Assembly (NCBI GenBank): GCA_943326315.2
Contig: CALPSU020000090.1
Location: 1-8,885, forward strand
Source: Chryseobacterium gleum
GTDB taxonomy: Bacteria; Bacteroidota; Bacteroidia; Flavobacteriales_D; Crocinitomicaceae
Length of the DNA stretch: 8,885 nucleotides
Direction of reading: 5' to 3'
Position numbers and translations under genes: made by a program. The notes under the pieces were generated by a model. The model saw nothing but the letters and a program-made list of their open reading frames with translations, was not told the DNA's origin and did not search any database. This document shows, one piece after another, positions 1 through 6,100 of this stretch. How positions within the stretch are numbered: position 1 is the first letter of the stretch; the number at the start of each line of letters is the position of its first letter.

Positions 1-120
1 AAAAGAAGAAATTGTTTCATTTTTAAAAAATTAAAATAAGAAAAGTAAATATACCAAAATTCAGTGTTTTGAAATAATTACGCAACTTAATTAAATTCCT
101 TTTTTGATTTATAGATTTCT
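1..120. other. AT-rich intergenic stretch at left edge
   Basis: No gene is supported here. Frame 2 on the plus strand reads ten codons (KEEIVSFLKN) and stops at 32-34, which could be the tail of a gene running in from the left and converging on the protease gene, but ten residues cannot prove it. No convincing GC-stemmed terminator is visible for the protease gene that ends at 121; the only self-complementary stretch is a weak T5A5 run at 20-29. Confidence 0.4.
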
Positions 121-2388
121 TTATCTTACAACCATTTGTTTCACATAAAGACCTGCTTCGGATTCAATTCTAACTAAGTATATTCCTTTGGAGAAAGTTG
201 TTACATCAATTGATGTTGCATAATTACTTTGATTATTTGAATATATTGTTTGTCCAGTAATTGAGGTAATATTTATTTCTTTTATTTTTAAATTTTGTGT
301 ATAAATCGTAAACGAAGTGTTTGCAGGATTTGGATACATGGTAATATGTTCTTCTACAGATTTTTCTGCAAGATTTGCGCAAAATTGAGATTCATATGTA
401 AATCCAAAATTTGCATTTTCAGCTTTTAATTCACTTACAACTACATTATTTGTATCTGTTAATTTAAAGCTACCATCTAAACATGAGCTTCCATATGCTG
501 CTATTCCATCTCCTTCAGAATCATATAATTTAAAAGTATAGCAATATGGCATTACACAAAATGATTCAATAATTGGAACGGTCGAAGTGTTAGAATAAGG
601 TCCGCCATGAGCAATAACAGTTTGATTTTCACCTAATAATTCCCACTTGTTTTCACTGGCATAACAATTAATATTTAAACTTAATGTTAAAATTTCGCCA
701 CCAACAATGGTATTAAATGTTTTGTAAATAGAATCATTTAAGGGGTTTTGATCAATTCCAGAATTATTAATAAACTTTGCTTTCATTGAATGTGAACCAC
801 CACCTAAAAGTATTTTTGGCAATAAAATGGATGTTGAATGATTTGTTGCTAATGTATCATTCCAGTTATAAATCAAATCGGTTAACCCATCAAATCCATA
901 CTCAATTGTTGCAGAAAATAGTGTGTCAATACCAGAATTATAGATACTAATTTCAGGTGTTAAACTATCACCACAAGCATTACTTTTATTGATAATTCCA
1001 TTTCCAATTCCCCCATCTACAGCTAAGTTAGGTATTGAAGGATTAACACCATCTATATATAAGGATCCAACATTTCCTGGATCTAACCAATTACTTAATC
1101 TTGTGTCATCTGTTCCACCGCCAGTCCATGAGGTTTGTAATTTTCCAAAATGATCATTTTGGTAAGAAGCAGGTGCACCACAGTATGAATCTCCTCCATG
1201 AAGTTGACCAATAACTCTATGGTTTTGATTAAATAATGGTGAACCAGACGAACCACCTTCTGTTACCCCTTCATCCCAGGAAGGAGCTTGCCAATGACTA
1301 TCGCTAACTCCACCACTAAACGATGAAGAAACGGCCGTACTATTATCTCGTGAAATTTTCTTAATATCTCCAGCTGGATGGTGTATACAAGTTAATTGAG
1401 TAGCAGGAATATTTGTTCTATCCCAGCCATTATAGTAAATACCCCAAGATGGATTAGGTGCTTGATTTAATTCTGTTAAAGTAAAATCAGAATCGGCATT
1501 TGCAGCACGTAAGCTTCCACCGTTAACATTCATGTTTTCAGGTCCATTGATAGAAGGCGCTCCTGTTCCACAATCGGCTTGTCCTTCTGGAGATTCCCAT
1601 CTGAAACGATATACCCATGCGCCAGGGGAAGTTCCACAGTGATTTGCAGATAAAAAATATGGGATAATAGCACCAGAAGTATTATTAATTAACGATCCTG
1701 AACAATATCCAGAACCATTTACGATTATCATTGCGACAGAATTTCGTTGATTTTCCCAGCCTAACCCCAAAGGGCAATTAACATCAATTTCACAATTTCC
1801 AGAAGTGTTTAAAGATTTGGCCATTTGGTCTAATTCTCTAAATCCATGAATAATGGAATTAATAGTTAAAGAAGATAACCCAACTTTTTCTTTTGGCACC
1901 TCAACTTCAAGAATAACTTTGTCTGAATAAACAACATCGGTACCTAAAACTTTTAAATTATTATTATTTAAATGTGTATAAGCTCCATCGTATTTTTTTT
2001 TGATTGGATCCGCTAAAAACATCTTAACACCAGATGCTAATTCAAATTTATCAAATAGTAGATTAATTGAAATTGCATTTTTGCATTGAATTCCAAATTG
2101 GTATAAATAATCTCCATTTGGGAGAATAGTTATTTCTGCTTTTTCAAAAATGTTAATTGAAACGTAGTTGTTTTTTCCGAAATAATGAATTTTGTCTTTG
2201 CTATTTTCTTGACGTTCCTGTTCTAGTTTAAGTTCAAGATCATTATCAATACTAGGTGTTTGAAAATATTTATTCGTCTTTATTATCTTATCATTAAATA
2301 TTGCAGGCTCTCCTAAATTTATAGTTTGTGACAATACAGAAATACTTATTGAAGAAAGTAGGAAGATAGAAAGTATATATGTTTTCAT
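121..2388 (-). CDS. Secreted lysyl endopeptidase-like serine protease with T9SS sorting domain
   Basis: 755 aa. Residues 1-20 are a signal peptide, with Gln21 the likely mature N-terminus. Residues 21 to about 191 look like a propeptide. About 192-448 is a trypsin-fold domain very close to Achromobacter/Lysobacter lysyl endopeptidase (API/Lys-C). The triad is H250 (SANHCG), D301 (SDFTL) and S381 (GGSSGSP). H397 and D412 sit 16 and 31 residues after the serine, the spacing of API His210 and Asp225; Asp225 sets Lys specificity. C199, C205, C229, C251, C273 and C403 match the six API cysteines that form three disulfides. Residues 450-560 resemble a CARDB/Ig-like domain. 561-672 is a Cys-containing beta domain with a DSEGDGI motif. 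675-755 is a type A sorting domain (YPNP at 685-688, KGIYLVR). It should cross the outer membrane by T9SS and digest external protein after Lys. The start is ATG with a good signal peptide immediately behind it. Family placement is strong; substrate preference is inferred from an alignment made from memory. Confidence 0.93.
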   Translation of the reverse strand: MKTYILSIFLLSSISISVLSQTINLGEPAIFNDKIIKTNKYFQTPSIDNDLELKLEQERQENSKDKIHYFGKNNYVSINIFEKAEITILPNGDYLYQFGIQCKNAISINLLFDKFELASGVKMFLADPIKKKYDGAYTHLNNNNLKVLGTDVVYSDKVILEVEVPKEKVGLSSLTINSIIHGFRELDQMAKSLNTSGNCEIDVNCPLGLGWENQRNSVAMIIVNGSGYCSGSLINNTSGAIIPYFLSANHCGTSPGAWVYRFRWESPEGQADCGTGAPSINGPENMNVNGGSLRAANADSDFTLTELNQAPNPSWGIYYNGWDRTNIPATQLTCIHHPAGDIKKISRDNSTAVSSSFSGGVSDSHWQAPSWDEGVTEGGSSGSPLFNQNHRVIGQLHGGDSYCGAPASYQNDHFGKLQTSWTGGGTDDTRLSNWLDPGNVGSLYIDGVNPSIPNLAVDGGIGNGIINKSNACGDSLTPEISIYNSGIDTLFSATIEYGFDGLTDLIYNWNDTLATNHSTSILLPKILLGGGSHSMKAKFINNSGIDQNPLNDSIYKTFNTIVGGEILTLSLNINCYASENKWELLGENQTVIAHGGPYSNTSTVPIIESFCVMPYCYTFKLYDSEGDGIAAYGSSCLDGSFKLTDTNNVVVSELKAENANFGFTYESQFCANLAEKSVEEHITMYPNPANTSFTIYTQNLKIKEINITSITGQTIYSNNQSNYATSIDVTTFSKGIYLVRIESEAGLYVKQMVVR

Positions 2389-2551
2389 GTTTTGAAAGTT
2401 TTATAGCCTTGAAAGTATGCTAATATAAACTTTTATCATGAATTGTTAATCTTTTTTAAATCATGTGTAGAAAATATTTATTAAACAGCTTCAAACAAGC
2501 ATTTTTAGTATTTTTGTACTGTAAAAATTAATAATTCAAAAAAAATAAAAT
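2389..2551. other. Divergent intergenic region between protease and bacilliredoxin genes
   Basis: This 163-base AT-rich spacer must hold promoters for both divergent genes. Facing the protease gene there is an 8-bp direct repeat TTGAAAGT at 2392-2399 and 2409-2416 (17-bp period), and an imperfect inverted repeat pairing AAGTTTTATA (2396-2405) with TATAAACTT (2424-2432). I find no exact TAnnTTTG element on the minus strand, so the protease promoter is unassigned. The plus-strand element is listed separately. Confidence 0.45.
2509..2516 (+). promoter_or_regulatory. Candidate -7 element for bacilliredoxin gene
   Basis: TATTTTTG matches the Bacteroidota -7 consensus TAnnTTTG and ends 35 bases before the ATG at 2552, leaving a plausible leader of roughly 25-30 bases. 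No TTG-type -33 element is visible at the usual 17-23 base gap upstream, so the call rests on the -7 match alone. Confidence 0.45.
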
Positions 2552-2965
2552 ATGTATCCACAAGAATTAGTTCAACCAATGAAGAACGATCTTACAAATG
2601 TAGGATTCGAGCAATTAGTATCTGCTGACCAAGTAGATGAAACAATTAAAAATTCAGAAGGTACTTTATTAGTAGTTGTGAATTCTGTTTGTGGATGCGC
2701 AGCTGGTAATATGCGTCCAGGTGTAAAACTATCAATTACAGGAGATAAAGCACCTAAACATTTAGCAACTGTATTTGCAGGTGTTGATTCTGAAGCAGTA
2801 GCTCAGGCACGTAAATATTTTTTACCTTATCCTCCATCTTCTCCATCTATCGCATTATTTAAAGATGGTAAATTGGTTCATTTTTTAGAAAGACACCATA
2901 TTGAAGGAGGTACGGCACAAATGATTGCAGATAATTTAACAGAAGCTTATAACGAGTTTTGTTAA
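2552..2965 (+). CDS. BrxA/BrxB (YphP/YqiW) family bacilliredoxin
   Basis: 137 aa, the usual family size, with the diagnostic CGC motif at C47-G48-C49 in the context NSVCGCAAGNMRPG, followed by a thioredoxin-like segment ending in a Cys residue (YNEFC), which is typical of the family. There is no signal peptide, so it acts in the cytoplasm. Known members (B. subtilis YphP and YqiW) remove bacillithiol from mixed disulfides on proteins after oxidative stress. The family call is secure; use of bacillithiol in this organism is an inference, and no bacillithiol synthesis gene lies in the window. The gene appears monocistronic, with its own -7-like element upstream and a strong terminator 21 bases after the stop. 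The ATG at 2552 is preceded by an A-rich leader with no Shine-Dalgarno, as usual in this phylum. I cannot tell whether it corresponds to BrxA or BrxB. Confidence 0.95.
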   Translation: MYPQELVQPMKNDLTNVGFEQLVSADQVDETIKNSEGTLLVVVNSVCGCAAGNMRPGVKLSITGDKAPKHLATVFAGVDSEAVAQARKYFLPYPPSSPSIALFKDGKLVHFLERHHIEGGTAQMIADNLTEAYNEFC

Positions 2966-2986
2966 ATTATTGGAAAGTAGACTCAA

Positions 2987-3023
2987 CCCCCCATTATAAA
3001 GTATCATAATGGGGGGATTTTTA
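2987..3023 (+). terminator. Intrinsic terminator of bacilliredoxin gene
   Basis: A perfect 11-bp stem pairs CCCCCCATTAT (2987-2997) with ATAATGGGGGG (3006-3016) around an 8-base loop, followed by ATTTTTAT. It begins 21 bases after the stop codon. It should isolate this gene from the phosphate operon downstream. Confidence 0.9.
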
Positions 3024-3074
3024 TATATAATCTTCACTAAACATATAAAATTATTCTAAATCTTCTATTTTTGA

Positions 3075-3093
3075 TAACATTAAATTAATGTTA
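3075..3093. repeat. 19-bp perfect palindrome, possible operator
   Basis: TAACATTAA-A-TTAATGTTA has 9-bp arms with one central base. It lies 151 bases before the DUF47 start and is too AT-rich and lacks the T-tract expected of a terminator. The short central spacer suits a dimeric DNA-binding protein site. Chance occurrence in AT-rich DNA is possible. Confidence 0.4.
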
Positions 3094-3120
3094 ACTTTCT
3101 TTTTATACATTGATAATCAG

Positions 3121-3133
3121 TTGTTTTAAACAA
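3121..3133. repeat. 13-bp palindrome TTGTTT-T-AAACAA, possible operator
   Basis: The arms are 6 bp with one central base. Its centre (3127) is 43 bp, close to four helical turns, from the centre of the 3075-3093 palindrome (3084). A third exact palindrome, TGTTAACA, lies at 3178-3185, and GTTAAC also occurs at 3090-3095. They share TGTT/AACA half-sites. Function is inferred only from position upstream of the phosphate operon. Confidence 0.3.
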
Positions 3134-3219
3134 TAAATTAAGAATCAATTTACTGTTCAAACGTAAAATTATCTTTATGTTAACAAAATGTGAGAATGAA
3201 TTATAAACTTAAATGCTAT

Positions 3220-3227
3220 TATCTTTG
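3220..3227 (+). promoter_or_regulatory. Candidate -7 element for DUF47-pit operon
   Basis: TATCTTTG fits TAnnTTTG exactly and ends 16 bases before the ATG at 3244, implying a very short leader. A near match, TATCTTTA, lies 50 bases upstream at 3170-3177 and is an alternative. No clear TTG -33 box is seen for either, so the pair may depend on an activator, or the true promoter may be elsewhere. Confidence 0.5.
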
Positions 3228-3243
3228 ACAAAAATTATTCATT

Positions 3244-3888
3244 ATGGCTAATAAAATTTTAAAATTCTTTTTACCTAAGGACAGGGTGTTTTTTACTTTA
3301 TTTGAAGATGCAAGTTCTAACTTGGAATTAATAGCTTCAAAATTAGTTTTATGTGTTAATGAATCTGACTATAACAAGAGAGCACTTATCATTAAAGAAA
3401 TGAAAGAGTTAGAACATAAAAATGATGTTTTAACTCACCAAATATTTTTGGAACTTGGTCAGAATTTTATCACACCTTTTGATAGAGAAGATATTCATAG
3501 CTTGGCGACTGCTTTAGATGACATCGCTGATTATATTTTTAAAGTAGGGAAGAAAATCAATATGTATAAAATTGATCCTTCAGATAGCTCAATTCGAAAA
3601 ATGGCGGATGCTATAAAAGAATCTGTTTTAGCTGTAAATAGTGCTGTTACCGAATTAAGAGATTTAAAAAACACTCAAAAAGTAATGGGTTGTATTATTA
3701 AAATTAACAGTATTGAAAATCAAGCGGATGATATTTTTGATTTAAGTATTGAAAATTTATTTGAGAACGAAAATGATATTAAAACCTTAATTAAGAAAAG
3801 AGAAATCTATAAATTAATGGAAATCGTTACAGATAAGTGTGAAGATGCTGGAAATGTAATGGAATCTATCATTGTTAAGTACGCTTAA
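3244..3888 (+). CDS. DUF47 (PhoU-like) phosphate transport accessory protein
   Basis: 214 aa, the usual size of DUF47/TIGR00153 proteins, which share the helical PhoU-like fold and are commonly encoded beside PiT transporters. Family-defining acidic clusters are visible: TPFDREDIHSLATALDDIAD at 77-96, IENQADDIFD at 157-166 and DKCEDAGNVMESI at 197-209. In PhoU-like proteins such E/D clusters bind metal ions. There is no signal peptide or membrane segment, so it is cytoplasmic. It lies 32 bases upstream of pit on the same strand with no terminator between, as in the orfA-pit operon of Sinorhizobium meliloti. The likely role is control or support of the transporter, as PhoU does for the Pst system; the mechanism in this family is not established. 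The ATG at 3244 is chosen because the family N-terminus (a short basic stretch and FFxxF-like segment) begins directly there. Confidence 0.93.
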   Translation: MANKILKFFLPKDRVFFTLFEDASSNLELIASKLVLCVNESDYNKRALIIKEMKELEHKNDVLTHQIFLELGQNFITPFDREDIHSLATALDDIADYIFKVGKKINMYKIDPSDSSIRKMADAIKESVLAVNSAVTELRDLKNTQKVMGCIIKINSIENQADDIFDLSIENLFENENDIKTLIKKREIYKLMEIVTDKCEDAGNVMESIIVKYA

Positions 3889-3920
3889 TAAATTTCATTC
3901 TTAATTAAATACAATTAAAT

Positions 3921-5501
3921 ATGTTTGAATTATTAATAGTTGTAATCGTTATTGCTTTGTTGTTCGACTTAGTCAATGGTTTTCACGATGCAGCAAATTC
4001 AATCGCTACTGTAGTTGCAACAAAAGTTTTATCTCCATTTCAAGCTGTAATTTGGGCGGCAACTTTTAACATTATAGCGTTTTGGGTTTTCGATATGAGT
4101 GTTGGAAATACTGTGGCTAAAACGGTAGATAATAGTTCGATAGATTTATGGGTTATTCTTGCAGGATTAATTGCTGCTACTATTTGGAATTTATTTACTT
4201 GGAAATTAGGTATTCCTTCTTCGTCTTCTCATACTTTAGTTGGAGGATTTGCTGGAGCAGCAATCGCTCATGGAGGTTTTGATGTAATTGCAACAGGTGA
4301 AATTTTAAAAATAATTGTTTTTATATTTTTATCGCCACTTATTGGAGGGCTTATAGCATTTGCGATTGCTTTAGTAACAATGAGTAGAAAAATATTTTTA
4401 AAATTTTTCATTATTCTTGCCGGTTCATTTGGAATTTACGTCTTGATGAATTACATGGTAGAATACATGGATATGAAGCCAATTATGATGAACATTGTTA
4501 TAATCATGTTAGTTATTTTTATATTGGCGTACTTATATTACATGTTTTTTCATGGAAAGAAACAAACTGCGTTGAAAGAATCTAATATGTATAAAAGATT
4601 ACAATTACTTTCTTCTGCAGCATTCTCTTTAGGACATGGTGGAGCAGATTCTCAAAAAGTAATGGGTATAATTTGTGCTGCATTAATGGTGTATGGAAAT
4701 TATGCTCGTGATCCTGAAAATAATATCAAAGTGAACGATAACTTCAAAATATCTGAATTGATGCAAATTGAATTTAGTAATGCTGAAGGAAAAAAGGAGA
4801 AGTTTAAACCTGAATTTGCTAAAATTGATAGTGTTTTAGTATATGCAGATGGGGATAATATCGTTGATGCAAAAACGCAAGAAATAGTTTTTAAGGAAGA
4901 AAAATTAAATTCTTCATATTCTAGCGCATCTTTATTTACTGATTTTTCTAAAGTGGATGAAGCATTAGAAAAGTTATTAATCTACACAAAAGGGGATGAT
5001 ATTTATGATGCATCTACGAATGAAAAGGTGTTTGCTGATAAAGAAATAAATCCTAAATATTCTAATGCAGGTGTATTTGCAAATTACATCGAGAAAGGAG
5101 AATTAAAAGAAGGTCATAAAATTAAAACAAAAGTTAACTCGGATACAATGCCATTTTGGATCGCATTCGGATGTTATTTCATGATTGGTATTGGAACTTT
5201 ATTTGGTGGTTGGAAAATTGTAAAAACAATGGGTTCTAAAATCACTAAAGTTACCCCTCTTGAAGGAGTTTGTGCCGAAACAGCTGGAGCTTTAACTTTA
5301 TTTGTTGTAAGTAATTTAGGTATTCCTGTTTCAACTACACATACTATTACTGGTTCTATAATCGGAGTTGGTGCTACTAGACGATTAAGCGCTGTAAGAT
5401 GGGGCGTAACGATTGGTCTTCTTTGGGCTTGGGTTCTTACTATTCCTGTAAGTGCTGGTTTAGCTGCTTTGATCTATTATGGGATTTGCTTATTTAAATA
5501 A
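3921..5501 (+). CDS. pit: PiT-family inorganic phosphate transporter with duplicated loop insert
   Basis: 526 aa integral membrane protein of the PHO-4/PiT family, which takes up phosphate (usually as a metal-phosphate complex or with a cation) using the membrane potential. The first signature is NGFHDAANSIATVVAT at 19-34, followed by GIPSSSSHTLVGG at 97-109. The second half has LGHGGADSQKVMG at 237-249 and GIPVSTTHTITGS at 467-479, giving the family's inverted-repeat design. Hydrophobic spans lie near 2-18, 40-58, 75-93, 130-153, 158-180, 188-210, 244-258, 410-430, 452-465 and 495-520. Residues 259-409 form a hydrophilic insert after the second signature helix, where E. coli PitA also carries an insert, although the sequences look unrelated. 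It holds two copies of one module (306-344 and 353-391). Lysine-rich flanks at 213-225 and 432-443 suggest the insert faces the periplasm. It is co-transcribed with the DUF47 gene and ends at a strong terminator. Confidence 0.96.
   Translation: MFELLIVVIVIALLFDLVNGFHDAANSIATVVATKVLSPFQAVIWAATFNIIAFWVFDMSVGNTVAKTVDNSSIDLWVILAGLIAATIWNLFTWKLGIPSSSSHTLVGGFAGAAIAHGGFDVIATGEILKIIVFIFLSPLIGGLIAFAIALVTMSRKIFLKFFIILAGSFGIYVLMNYMVEYMDMKPIMMNIVIIMLVIFILAYLYYMFFHGKKQTALKESNMYKRLQLLSSAAFSLGHGGADSQKVMGIICAALMVYGNYARDPENNIKVNDNFKISELMQIEFSNAEGKKEKFKPEFAKIDSVLVYADGDNIVDAKTQEIVFKEEKLNSSYSSASLFTDFSKVDEALEKLLIYTKGDDIYDASTNEKVFADKEINPKYSNAGVFANYIEKGELKEGHKIKTKVNSDTMPFWIAFGCYFMIGIGTLFGGWKIVKTMGSKITKVTPLEGVCAETAGALTLFVVSNLGIPVSTTHTITGSIIGVGATRRLSAVRWGVTIGLLWAWVLTIPVSAGLAALIYYGICLFK
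4836..5078 (+). repeat. Tandem protein module duplicated inside pit
   Basis: PiT residues 306-339 (4836-4937) and 353-386 (4977-5078) align without gaps at an offset of 47 residues, with 16 identities in 34 positions. Shared positions include LxY, GD, IxDAxT, E, VF, N, YSxA and F. The DNA of the two copies has diverged clearly, so the duplication is old and kept by selection on the protein. I do not recognise the module. Confidence 0.75.
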
Positions 5502-5523
5502 ATTTTATTTACAAATATTACTT

Positions 5524-5552
5524 AAGGGCTGCATTTTGCAGCCCTTTTTTTT
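5524..5552 (+). terminator. Intrinsic terminator of DUF47-pit operon
   Basis: The stem AAGGGCTGC (5524-5532) and GCAGCCCTT (5538-5546) closes on ATTTT, followed by a run of eight T (5545-5552). It starts 22 bases after the pit stop. On the minus strand the hairpin lacks a T-tract, so it is at best a weak terminator for the small gene ending at 5620. Confidence 0.93.
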
Positions 5553-5588
5553 GTCTTCCCCCTTTGGAGGGGGATCGAGGGGGAGGAC
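5553..5588 (+). repeat. G/C-rich hairpin, REP-like element
   Basis: GTCTTCCCCC (5553-5562) can pair with GGGGGAGGAC (5579-5588; one G-U pair), or its C-run can pair with the nearer GGGGG at 5569-5573 across TTTGGA. This C-run/G-run/G-run layout resembles short palindromic repeats scattered between genes in many flavobacterial genomes. It abuts the pit terminator. Only one copy lies in this window, so its repetitive nature is inferred. Confidence 0.45.
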
Positions 5589-5619
5589 AATTTTAGATCT
5601 ATCTTTGAATTAGTTCAAA

Positions 5620-5928
5620 TTATAAAACCACTATTTTTTTAATGATTTTATCACCATCTTTTTCTATGCTTAACTGATAAAAACCTGTTTTTAGGTCGGT
5701 AATTAGAAATAATTTTTTTGAATCTATTGTCCACGATTGAATTAATTCACCTAAAGAGTTTATTAATTCACAATTTGAACCTTCATCTGCTTTTACCCAA
5801 CACTGATCTAACATTGGATTTGGATATACCAATATTTCCAAGGGATTATTTTTTATTTCCTCATTAACTGTCTGACCTATAGTTGACAAAGAAAAAAACA
5901 TTATTACTAAAAATAGGTTGTTTTTCAT
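5620..5928 (-). CDS. Small secreted protein consisting almost only of a T9SS sorting domain
   Basis: 102 aa. Residues 1-18 are a signal peptide (Lys near the N-terminus, then LFLVIMFFSLS), with Gln19 the probable mature N-terminus, the pattern common in Bacteroidota. Only about a dozen residues (20-31) separate this from a type A sorting domain at 32-102, recognised by VYPNP (34-38), a central LINSLGELIQSW segment, TGFYQLSI (81-88) and the basic-hydrophobic tail KIIKKIVVL. Sorting domains normally follow a large passenger, which is absent here. Cys43 and Cys53 are unusual for such a domain and might form a disulfide. The start is the ATG at 5926-5928: an in-frame GTG at 5971-5973 would add 15 polar residues in front of the signal peptide and is unlikely. 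It could be a genuine mini-client, a remnant of a larger gene, or a small surface protein. No function can be assigned. Confidence 0.75.
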   Translation of the reverse strand: MKNNLFLVIMFFSLSTIGQTVNEEIKNNPLEILVYPNPMLDQCWVKADEGSNCELINSLGELIQSWTIDSKKLFLITDLKTGFYQLSIEKDGDKIIKKIVVL

Positions 5929-6100
5929 AGTTTTTTGTTTAAAGTTGTTATGGATTGAAATAACGAAATACACCTATATAGTTACAACATTTATTTTTAG
6001 TTCAACAACCTTACTTAAATTCAGTCTAAATAAGAACAAATGAATGATTTGTAACTTGTAACTATTAAATTTGCCTCATATTTTACTAATATTTATATCT
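5929..6100. other. Divergent intergenic region upstream of sdhC
   Basis: 172 bases of AT-rich DNA between the small T9SS gene and sdhC. It carries an sdh-facing -7 match (6066-6073) and, directly before it, a perfect tandem repeat TGTAACT-TGTAACT (6050-6063). No TAnnTTTG match faces the minus-strand gene, and no remnant of a longer upstream coding region for that gene is visible. Confidence 0.5.
6066..6073 (+). promoter_or_regulatory. Candidate -7 element for sdh operon
   Basis: TAAATTTG matches TAnnTTTG exactly, 27 bases before the ATG at 6101. A TTTG at 6048-6051 could be the -33 box, but the 14-base gap is shorter than the usual 17-23. The in-frame TTG at 6071 lies inside this element, which supports the downstream ATG as the real start. 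Confidence 0.5.

Noticed and set aside
1..34. Possible C-terminal tail (KEEIVSFLKN) of a plus-strand gene entering from the left
   Set aside because: Ten codons in one of three frames that all stop nearby; too short to support a gene call without flanking sequence.
2987..3133. Palindromes considered as the start of a CRISPR-like or mobile-element array
   Set aside because: The palindromes differ in sequence and length, there are no repeated spacers or target-site duplications, and the first is a plain intrinsic terminator.
5929..5973. 15-residue N-terminal extension of the small T9SS protein from a GTG start
   Set aside because: It would bury a good signal peptide behind polar residues; the ATG at 5926-5928 gives a normal signal peptide.
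6071..6100. Ten-residue N-terminal extension of SdhC from a TTG start
   Set aside because: The TTG lies inside the likely -7 promoter element, and the ATG at 6101 gives the normal family N-terminus.
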